Assembly (NCBI GenBank): GCA_018398815.1 | Contig: CM031601.1 | Coordinates: 36,556,009 to 36,620,008, forward strand | Reading direction: 5' to 3' | From: Conus ventricosus | Lineage: Eukaryota; Mollusca; Gastropoda; Neogastropoda; Conidae | Length of the DNA stretch: 64,000 nucleotides | Shown here: one piece after another, positions 55,949 to 64,000 of the stretch | Layout: every line of letters starts with the position of its first letter | Position numbering within the stretch: the first letter of the stretch is position 1 | Program-made: the position numbers and the translations under genes | The notes under the pieces: model-generated | The model's database searches: none | What the model was told of the DNA's origin: nothing | Seen by the model: only the letters and a program-made list of their open reading frames with translations

Positions 55949-58900
55949 ATGGATAGTAAACTTATCCATTGGAATATCCGTGGACTAAATTCAAACTTTG
56001 AGGAGCTGCAGCTTCTGTGTCAAACTATAAAACCTTCCATCGTGGCTCTTCAGGAAACTCAAATTCAAAGCCAGAAGACCTTCACTCTTTCTGGCTTTCA
56101 TATTCTTTCTAAACCTGCACAACCATCCACATTGGGACTGTCAGGCGGTGTTGCCCTTCTTTTACATAAAACTCTGCTGTTTAATCCTGTCGCTCTGATT
56201 ATCCCCTTCAGGCTGTAGCTGCGAGAGTCACTCTCCACAAGACTGTTACAATCTGCTCACTTTATCTGCCACCTTCTGTCCCGTTTGTCGTCAGGACCTT
56301 GTCAGTCTGATCGGAGAACTTCCTCGACCTTTTTTGCTGTTGGGTGACTTTAATGGTCACAATCCTCTTTGGGGTAGTGTCAGTTCGTCATCCAGAGGTC
56401 TGCTTCTTGAGGATGTCCTTTCTGACTTTGATTTGTGTTGTCTGAATGACGGATCTCCAACTTACCTCCACTCTTCCACAGGTTCACTTTCGTGTTTAGA
56501 TTTGTCGATTTGTGACCCCTCGCTGGTCCTGGACTATGAGTGGTCTGTCCATGACGATCTGCACGGAAGTGACCATTTCCCTGTTCTTTTACAACCCGTA
56601 TTAACTGAAAACGTCTCTGTCTCGCAACATCTTAATTATAAGAAGGCAAACTGGGATCTTTTTGTAACCAATATTTCAAAAGAATTCCAGGACATTGATT
56701 TTCTTCAGAGTCCAGACCCAGCAGAATCTCTGACCAATACTGTGATAAACTGTGCTAAAACCTGTATTCCAGTGTCTTCCGACAAACTCAAAATGCCAAA
56801 AACACCCTGGTTTAATTCAGACTGCCAACAAATTTAAAAAGTTCGAAAACGGGCTCAGCGTCGGGTATACCAACGACCTTCAGGTCCCAACGCTCGAGCC
56901 CATCAGAAACTCCGTGCGAAATCGAGACACACTTTCAAAATCAGTAAACGTCAGTCGTGGAGAAACTTCTGCTCCAGGCTGACATCTAAAACTTCAAAGA
57001 AAAAAGTTTGGAACATCATTAGAAAAATCAAAGGGAAGAACACCAACCCCTCCATTCATTACTTGAAACTTGCCGATGCTCTGATCACTGACAAACAAGC
57101 TGTTGCCAATCTGTTGGCCTCCACCATCCAACAGAACTCCTCATCTTCAAATAAATCTGCAGCCTTTTTAAGAAACAAAGAGATTAGAGAGAAATCTTCA
57201 TACAATTTCACATCAGACAACTCTGAAACCTACAATCTTCCTTTTTCAATCACTGAACTAAAATTAGCTTTGCAAACCTGCACTGATTCTGCCCCTGGTC
57301 TGATGACATTATCAGGTTTTGAAACATTTTCCAGAAAGCTGTCTCCAGACTCTTCTCAAAGTCTATAACCATATCTGGACCACAGGGTCCTTTCCGCCCT
57401 CCTGGCGGAAAGCCCTGATCATTCCAATTTCAAAGCCTGGAAAGGACCTTACCAACCCTTCCAACTATCGCCCAATGGCTCTGACTAGCTGCCTCTGTAA
57501 GCTGATGGAAAAGATGATCAACTCCCGTTTGATGTGGAAGCTGGAAACCGATGGCCTTTTGGCCAGTGAACAGTGCGGGTTCCGGAAGTACCACTCGACA
57601 GTTGACCATCTAATCCGTCTGGAAACCACCATCCGCAACGCCTTTGTCAATAAGCAGCATGTGGTCGCTATCTTTTTCGACCTCGAAAAGGCGTACGACA
57701 CCACGTGGAAAGCAGGAGTCCTCATGGACCTGCACAGACTTGGTTTTCGTGGTCACCTGCCTCTGTTTATTCAGAACTTTTTGGCTGATCGACAGTTCCA
57801 GGTGCATGTTGGCACCACACTCTCTGACATCCATGGGCTGGGTGTCCCTCAGGGGAGCATCCTTTCTCCAGCCCTTTTCAGCATTAAAAATAAACGATAT
57901 TGTCAAATCGGTAAGCCAGGGCTCTGAGTCCTCTCTGTTCGTTGACGACTTCGCGCTGTACGCAGTTGGAGCTTCTTATGCCAGCGTACAGCGTCGACTC
58001 CAACTTTGTGTCAACAGGATTCAACAGTGGGCCGAGGGAAACGGGTTTACCTTCTCACGTACCAAAACTCAGTCAATTCATTTCCACAATTTTCGTCAAT
58101 TCTTTGCTGATCCTGAAATTCGTCTGGACAAGTCCACCATTCCAGCTGTAAAAGAAGCCAAATTCCTAGGAGTTATTTTTGATCAAAACTTAACTTTCTT
58201 AGCCACAATAAAAACCTCAAAACTTCTTGCCAGAAAGCTCTGAATATCTGCGGGTCGTAGCGCACACTGACTGGGGCGCTGATAAGAAAACTTTGCTGAA
58301 CCTCTACAGAGCCTTGATCCGTTCCAAACTGGACTATGGTTGTGCTGTGTACGCTCTGCAAGACCCTCTTATCTGAAACTCTTGGATCCTATTCACCATC
58401 AAGGGCTTCGTCTCTGTCTTGGAACATTCCGCACCACCCCTGTGTACAGCCTGTACGCAGAGGCAGCAAACCCTCGCTGTCCAACCGCAGGCTGAAAATG
58501 TCTCTAAATTACTATATCAGACTGTTCTCAGAACCGCAGAATCCTGCCTATGACTGTGTCTTTGACCCTCAGTTTCAAAACAAATTTAAAAACAACCCGA
58601 AATGTATTCCGCCGTTTGGTCTTCGTATGCGGCCTCACGTGCGGAATGCAGGTCTAGACCTAGGAGTTGTGTCGGATTTTTTCCAAGTTTCCAGATCAGC
58701 CTCCATGGACCTTTTTCACACCAGAGATTCGTTTTGATCTTGCAGCTTTTCGCTCAGAGTCTACCAGCTCTCTGGCCTTGTATGCTGACCTCTGTTCAAA
58801 ATTCCCGTCTTCTCAGAAAATTTTCACTGACGGTTCCAAGTCTGAGGATGGAGTGGCCTGTGCAGCCTATTGCCCTGGGGCTCCTTCTCAGATACTGTTA

Positions 58901-59610
58901 GAACATATTCCTTCGGATGCTTCTGTCTATTCCACTGAACTTACTGCTCTGGTTCTGGCGCTGAGGATAATCTCACAATCCACTAAGAGGGACTTTCTGG
59001 TTCTGTCGGATTCGCTGTCAGCTTTGGAGGCTATAGCTGGCCGCAACCTTCAGCATCCAGAACTTTTACATTTCTTTGAACTTTTTAGCAAGTTGAAAGT
59101 GGATGGTTACAACATTACTCTAGCTTGGGTTCCTGGTCATGTTGGCATCGGAGGAACGAAATGGTTGATCGTTTAGCCAAGAATGCCACAAGAGAGAAAT
59201 TGTCCAATATATATATCCCCTGCTCAGATTTCAAACCCAAAATTAATGATTATGTGAGAGACCTCTGGAATATTGGAATACCCAGACGGATAACAAACTC
59301 TTTCAGATCTGTCCAAACCTTAAGGAGTTCCCCCCATCTACGTCTGGTGGTCGTCAAGAGGAAACGGTTCTGTGCCGGCTGCACACCGGCCATTCATATT
59401 TTACTCATTCCTACCTTTTAAAGAGTGAAGAAGCTCCGTGGTGCATTCCATGTCATGTGCCACTCACAATGAAACATATTCTTTTAGTGTGTTGGGACTT
59501 GCACGATGTGAGACACAAACATTTTACAGCGGAGTCCATGAAGATCCTGTTCAGGGATGTCCCGCCTGATGTGATCCTTGAGTTTTTGGGAGAGATTAAC
59601 ATTTTAATCT
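55949..59610 (+). pseudogene. LINE ORF2: AP-endonuclease, RT, RNase H
   Basis: Endonuclease: HWNIRGLNSNFEEL, ALQETQI (55949-56218), then LLGDFNGHNPLWGS and DDLHGSDHFPVL (56334-56600). RT: NYRPMALTSCLCKLMEKM, AIFFDLEKAYDTTWK with motif A Asp, GVPQGSILSPALFSI, and SSLFVDDFALYA with the catalytic DD (57319-57960). RNase H: FTDGSKSEDG, STELTALVLALRI, LVLSDSLSALEAIAG, WVPGHVGIGG, then EMVDRLAKNA after a shift (58820-59190). A cysteine-histidine region ends near 59600. At least six frame changes. The enzyme would nick target DNA and copy the LINE RNA in place. Confidence 0.85.
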
Positions 59611-59822
59611 GATTTAAGATTTTTATGGAAGAAAGATTTTTAACGAAGTTCTGTGCGTTTCTAGAAGATGTCATTTAAAGAGATGTGTGAAAGGTTTTTT
59701 ATTTTTATTTTTATTTTATTTTTTAATAATGACTTGTGAGTTGATTTTAACGTGGTGGCAGCCCTGATGTGGCCCTTTGCGGTCGGCTGGGTTATAAGCA
59801 ACATTATCCTATCCTATCCTAT

Positions 59823-60780
59823 TCAGAAAATATTTACAGATGGTTCCAAGTCTGAAGATGGAGTGGCCTGTGCAGCCTTTTGCCCTGGTGCTTCTTGTCA
59901 AATATTATTACAACATATTCCATGAGATGCTTCGGTTTAATCTGCTAAACTTACAGCCCTGGTTCTAGTACTGAAGATAATCTCTCAATCTACGAGGAAG
60001 GATTTTCTGATTTTGTCGAATCGCTGTCAGCTTTGGAGGCCATAGCTGACCGTAACCTCCATCATTCCAAACTTCTACACTTTTTAAAACTTTTACCACG
60101 TTGAAATCAGAAGGTCACAACATTGTTCTAGCTTGGGTTCCTAGTGATGTTGGCATCAGAGGGAATGAAATGGCAGATTGGTTGGCCAAGAATGCCTCAA
60201 CATGTAAACTAATATATTTACCCCCTACACAGATCTAAAACCAAAAGTTATTGATTATGTCATAGACCTGGCAGGAAGATTGGAATACACAGACGGATAA
60301 CAAACTCTTTCAGATCCGTCCAAAACTAAAAGAGTTCCTCTCATCTACCTCTGATGGTCACAAAGACGAAACGGTTCTATGCCAGCTGCACACCGGCCAT
60401 TCGTATGTTACTCATTCGTACCATTTAAAGAGTGAAGAAGCTCCGTGGTGCATTCCATGTCATGTACCACTCACAATGAAACATATTCTCTTAGAGTGTT
60501 GGGACTTGCATGATGTGAGACACAAACATTTTACAGCAGATCCCATGAAAACCTTGTCCAGAGATGCTATCTTTGAATGCCTGAAAGAGATTAATAATTT
60601 TCATAGGATCTGAGATTTTACAGTGGATAGATTTTTTATACAAAATTTTTCGTGTGTTTTTAGAAGATGTATTTTAAAGAGTTGTGTGAATGAATAACTT
60701 GTGAGTTGACTTTAGCGCGGTGACAGCCCTGATATGGCCCTTTGCGGTCGGCTGGGCTATAAGCAACATTACCTTACCTT
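59823..60780 (+). mobile_element. 5'-truncated LINE (RNase H to tail)
   Basis: Begins cagaaaatatttacagatgg, the RNase H start, immediately after the tail of the previous LINE, and ends in an ACCTT-type tail at 60780. No intact frame. Confidence 0.85.
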
Positions 60781-62222
60781 CAAAAGAATTTTCTCTGACG
60801 GTTCCAAATCTGAGGAAGGAGTTGCCTCTGCTGTGTTTTGTGCAGCAGATCCCACTCAGAGATGTACTGAACACATCCCCACCAATAGCTCCATCTACAC
60901 TGCTGAGCTGACAGCCTTGGTCCTGGCTCTTAAAATGGTCTGTAAATCCAAACATAAAGATTTCCTCATTTTATCAGACTCCCTTTCTGTTTTGGTGGCC
61001 ATTGCTGGCCATAATCTCAAGCACCCTCAGCTGCTGCAAGTTTTCGAACTGTACACATCTCTGAAATCAGATGGATACAAAGTAGTGTTTGCTTGAGTTC
61101 CCAGCCACGTGGGCATTCGAGGCAACTGGGTGGTTGATCAGCTTGCCAAGAGTGCCACAGAGGAAAAGTTGAGCAGGTTGTCTATCCCTCACACTGATCT
61201 CAAACCCAAAACACAGGCTTACGTCAAAGACCTCTGGCAAGAGGAATGGAACTTGCAGACGGATAACAAACTATTTAAAATCAGTCCAAACCTGAAAGAG
61301 TTTTTACCATGTTCCTGAGGCGGCTGTAAAGACTAAATAGTGTTGTGCCGTTTGCATATAGGCCACTCGTTTTACACCCGTTCTTACCTTTTAAAAGGTG
61401 AATAGGCTCCTTGTTGTATTCCATGTCATGTACCACTCACAATGGAATATTCTTTTAGTGTTGGGACTTGCACGATATGAGATATAAACACTTTAGAGCA
61501 GACTCCATGAAAACTTTGTTCAGAGATGCCGCACCTGACATGATCTTTGAATTTCTGAAAGAGATTAACATTTTTCATTTTCTTTTCTTTCTTTCTGCGT
61601 ACGCAGGCTGATACTCCTGCGGACACTCCCTGTATAGACAGGCAGTGGAGTTTTGTGTGTATGACCCTTTTTTTATCCCGCCATTAAGGCAGCCATACTC
61701 CATCTTCGGGGAAGGTGCATGCTATGTGTCACGTGTCATCCATACCAACGGCCAAACTGGCCTTCTCTTCCGAAAGTTGGTGATGGGATTTTACGTGTGT
61801 GCAAGATGTTATGCGTGCGTTCACACACGGAACCTCGGTTTATAGTCTCATTCGAAGGACTGTATGGGAATGGAGTCAGAACCAATGTTAACTCCGAGGG
61901 AAAAATCCCCCTATACCGAAATTCGAACCCGCAACCCCAGGATCACGAGTCCGGCGCTCTACCAACTGAGCTATCCGGCCCCACATTTTTCATCTGATCT
62001 AAGATTTTACAGAGGAAAGACCTTTAACAAAATTTTCAATGTGTTTTTGGAAGGTGTGAGTTGTGTGAACAAGTTTTTTGGTCTGTTTAAAAAAAAAAAA
62101 AAAAAATTATTTTTTTTTTATTTATTATTTTTTTTTTATGACATGCGAGTAAACTTCAACGTGGTGACACCCTGATATGGCCCTTTGCTGTTGGCTTGGC
62201 TATAAGCAACATTACCATTACC
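60781..62222 (+). mobile_element. Divergent 5'-truncated LINE with a SINE inside
   Basis: Starts at the same RNase H position as its left neighbour. It includes an open RNase H frame (60734-61096: FSDGSKSEEGVAS, TAELTALVLALKM, ILSDSLSVLVAIAG) and a further frame 61109-61318. It is cut by the SINE at 61579-61982 and ends with the tail near 62222. It is a more distant subfamily, close to 4326-5702. Confidence 0.8.
61579..61982 (-). mobile_element. tRNA-derived SINE (404 bp) with 11-bp TSD
   Basis: The minus strand starts with a tRNA-like head: ggggccggatagctcagttg with an A box, a ccgga...tcctgg anticodon stem, and ggttcgaat as B box. The body has a ctgcctgtctataca segment and ends with the palindrome ctgcgtacgcag and an A/G-rich tail. 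Direct repeats acatttttcat flank it (61568-61578, 61983-61993). The internal A and B boxes imply RNA polymerase III transcription. Mobilised in trans by a LINE, though its 3' end does not match the LINE tail here. Confidence 0.85.
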
Positions 62223-62318
62223 AGGAAACCTTGCTTATGACTGTTTTTAATGCTCGGTTTAAAAGTGAATTTGACTTGAAAATGTGAAAAATGTGTTCAA
62301 TAGTTGTGGTATTTTCAG
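62223..62318. other. Intron end before the host exon
   Basis: Short non-repetitive stretch ending in ttgtggtattttcag, a good 3' splice site. Confidence 0.5.
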
Positions 62319-62672
62319 GTGCCAGACTTGTCCCTGAGCGAGTTTGAGGATTCTCCCGTTAAGAAGTCATCACTGGGGGAGAACAGCAACAGTGTGGAGT
62401 CCCCTGCCCATGGTCTGTCACTCAGCCAGTTGCTGCGGTCTCCCATGAAGAAAGAGAATGGCGGCAGTGCTGACCTGCATGGCCAGGGTCTCTCCTACTT
62501 CCTGCATTCTCCATCCAAAAAGTTGGAAGCTGGGGAAGGGGTTAGTGTTTCCATGCCGACGTTGAGTGTGCCTTCCAGCTCCAGTGGAGCTGTTTCGTCA
62601 TCTTCATTCATCCCAGCTCCACCCTCCCTCTTTGGGGAAAGCTCACAGGATTCTCTGGTGGCCCGTTTGGAT
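62319..62672 (+). CDS. Internal exon of an unidentified host gene (SPxKK repeats)
   Basis: Bounded by tattttcag| on the left and gat|gtgagt on the right, both good splice sites. The length is 354 bp, a multiple of three, phase 0 at both ends. It encodes 118 residues: three spaced motifs EFEDSPVKKSS, LLRSPMKKEN and FLHSPSKKLE, each preceded by a Leu/Ser-rich segment (LSLSEF, LSLSQL, GLSYF), then a Ser-rich linker and SSQDSLVARLD. SP.KK sites fit cyclin-dependent-kinase substrates and nuclear proteins. Higher GC and no repeats support a real exon. I do not recognise the gene. Confidence 0.65.
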
Positions 62673-63227
62673 GTGAGTGGACAGCTTGCTGATAGCTCTG
62701 TCTTCCTCGTTTATTAATTTATTTAGATGTTGATCTGATAGAGTGAGTCATTATTTGTTAAAAGTTATGTTAAGTGTATGTAAACTTGCATGTGTGTGCA
62801 TGCGATGTCGCTGTGAATATATATGAAGGTGTGTATATGAGTAGTGAGTTGTCCCTCATCCTGAAGGTCACAGATTAAAATAAGCATGTGAAAGATCTCA
62901 CAAACCATTATGTTCAGTGTATTGAGGAAACTCTAGTGTATTTTCCATGCACAGCCTATGGCACCATAAATAATGGGTACCCTCACCCCACCCCACCCAC
63001 CACCCCATCCCCATCCCCACTCCGCTTCTTTTTATTTTAAGGAAGGATAGAAGGTTCTGATTAAAATAAAAATGTGCTCTGTGTTTTAGGCTATCACTCC
63101 CACATTGCTGGTTTTCATGTGTTAAAGGAGTGTTTAAATTTGAACAACTGATCCTGATTTTTTTTATCCCGTCATGAAAGTTGGTGACAGTATGAATTCA
63201 TTCCAACACTTAATGCCACATCTGTAA
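62673..63227. other. Probable intron sequence
   Basis: Follows the donor at 62673. Includes a CCCCA-rich run at 62983-63020 but no gene. Confidence 0.5.
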
Positions 63228-64000
63228 GGTGTAGGCTGTAGTGTTGATTGTGGAAGTATGGGTTGTAGTGTTGATGGTGAGATAGAGGTTGTAGTGTTAA
63301 TGGTAAAGTATGGGTTGTAGTGTTGATGGTGAGATGTAGGTTTTAGTGCTGATGATGAAATATGGGTTGTAGTGTTGATGATGAGGTATAGGCTGTAGTG
63401 TTGATGATGAGGTATAGGCTGTAGAGTTGATGATGAGGTATAGGCTGTAGAGTTGATGATGAGGTATAGGCTGTAGAGTTGATGGTGAGGTGGTGTGTCA
63501 GTGGTGAGGTGTTGGCTGTAGTGTTGATGATGAAATATGGGTTGTAGTGCTGATGATGAAATATGGGTTGTAGTGCTGATGATGAGGTATAGGCTGTAGA
63601 GTTGATGGTGAGGTGGTGTAGTGTCAGTGGTGAGGTGTTGGCTGTAGTGTTGATGATGAAATATGGGTTGTAGTGCTGATGATGAAATATGGGTTGTAGT
63701 GTTGATGATGAGGTATAGGCTGTAGAGTTGATGGTGAGGTGGTGTAGTGTCAGTGGTGAGGTGTTGGCTGTAGTGTTGATGATGAGGTATAGGCTGTAGA
63801 GTTGATGATGAGGTATAGGCTGTAGAGTTGATGATGAGGTATAGGCTGTAGAGTTGATGGTGAGGTGGTGTGTCAGTGGTGAGGTATAGGCTGTAGTGTT
63901 GATGATGAGGTATAGGCTGTAGAGTTGATGATGAGGTATAGGCTGTAGAGTTGATGATGAGGTATAGGCTGTAGAGTTGATGGTGAGGTGGTGTGTCAGT
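63228..64000. repeat. 26-bp minisatellite with higher-order pattern
   Basis: Units such as ggctgtagagttgatgatga ggtata repeat with variants (tgaaatatgggttgtagtgc, ggtgaggtggtgtgtcagtg). Blocks of several variants recur as larger units (for example around 63500-63640 and 63640-63770). It runs to the window end, so its full length is unknown. Confidence 0.9.

Larger units (their letters stand above)
53927..59822 (+). mobile_element. Best full-length I-type LINE copy (about 5.9 kb)
   Basis: 5' UTR (ccctccgggggttgc...), ORF1 from about 54641, ORF2 from 55949, 3' UTR and conserved tail with a CCTAT-type repeat at 59800-59822. Endonuclease, RT with FVDD, RNase H and the terminal cysteine-histidine region put it in the I superfamily (I/Nimb-like). 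Frameshifts in both ORFs. Confidence 0.9.

Noticed and set aside
61910..61982. Stand-alone tRNA gene on the minus strand
   Set aside because: A and B boxes are present, but the 3' acceptor strand does not pair with the 5' end and the sequence continues into a SINE body with TSDs.

Overview
This window is eukaryotic, repeat-dense nuclear DNA. Long (CA)n, (GT)n and (CT)n microsatellites, intron-like spacing, an I-superfamily LINE, a Polinton/Maverick, piggyBac-like and hAT-like DNA transposons, a tRNA-headed SINE and a solo LTR all fit a marine invertebrate, most likely a mollusc. That placement is inference. Almost every reading frame belongs to a transposable element, and nearly all are broken by stops or single-base shifts. 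Some breaks are age, but the homopolymer-rich stretch at 31.9-35.3 kb looks like unpolished sequence. Only two pieces look like host coding sequence: a well-bounded exon at 62319-62672 and a weaker candidate at about 23626.

Layout. 0-5.7 kb: microsatellites, a broken RAG1-N-terminus-like zinc module (minus strand), and LINE 3' pieces carrying a TTAA-flanked MITE and part of a SINE. 5.7-23.2 kb: one TTAA-bounded piggyBac-like insertion, read on the minus strand (3' terminal repeats at 5.7 kb, 5' transposase exons at 21.4-22.9 kb), swollen to 17.5 kb by nested repeats. These include two copies of a short repeat that starts with a hammerhead-ribozyme-like fold, a decayed full-length LINE (9.0-15.3 kb), and a minus-strand block with a DUF7869-type protein and a cysteine-protease-like fragment. 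23.3-23.6 kb: a 40-bp tandem repeat in which every unit carries a 3' splice-site-like sequence. 24.1-27.6 kb: LINE pieces, one holding a 595-bp MITE.

27.6-41.2 kb: a decayed Polinton. It has a packaging ATPase, unknown genes, a corrupted block where capsid genes would be expected, a protein-primed family B DNA polymerase, a retroviral-type integrase with its C-terminal module in another frame, and five small genes, followed by roughly 10-bp-periodic repeats. A near-perfect 39-bp-arm hairpin sits exactly where the upstream LINE is cut.

41.8-62.2 kb: a chain of I-type LINE copies joined tail-to-head. Nested in them are a 1.2-kb hAT-like element, a 22-bp LINE insertion, a 1.6-kb solo LTR, a 2.4-kb piggyBac deletion derivative, a 724-bp LINE-in-LINE insertion, a second piggyBac transposase relic and a SINE. 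The best LINE copy (53.9-59.8 kb) shows three zinc knuckles in ORF1 and AP-endonuclease, reverse transcriptase and RNase H in ORF2. 62.3-64.0 kb: the host exon and a 26-bp minisatellite in the probable following intron.

The LINE family is the main actor. Its 3' tail, ending in TTATC-like repeats, occurs a dozen times, and three copies are 22-61 bp insertions with clean target-site duplications, so truncation runs down to almost nothing. The DNA transposons used LINE copies as landing sites, so the interrupted LINE sequence dates and bounds each insertion.
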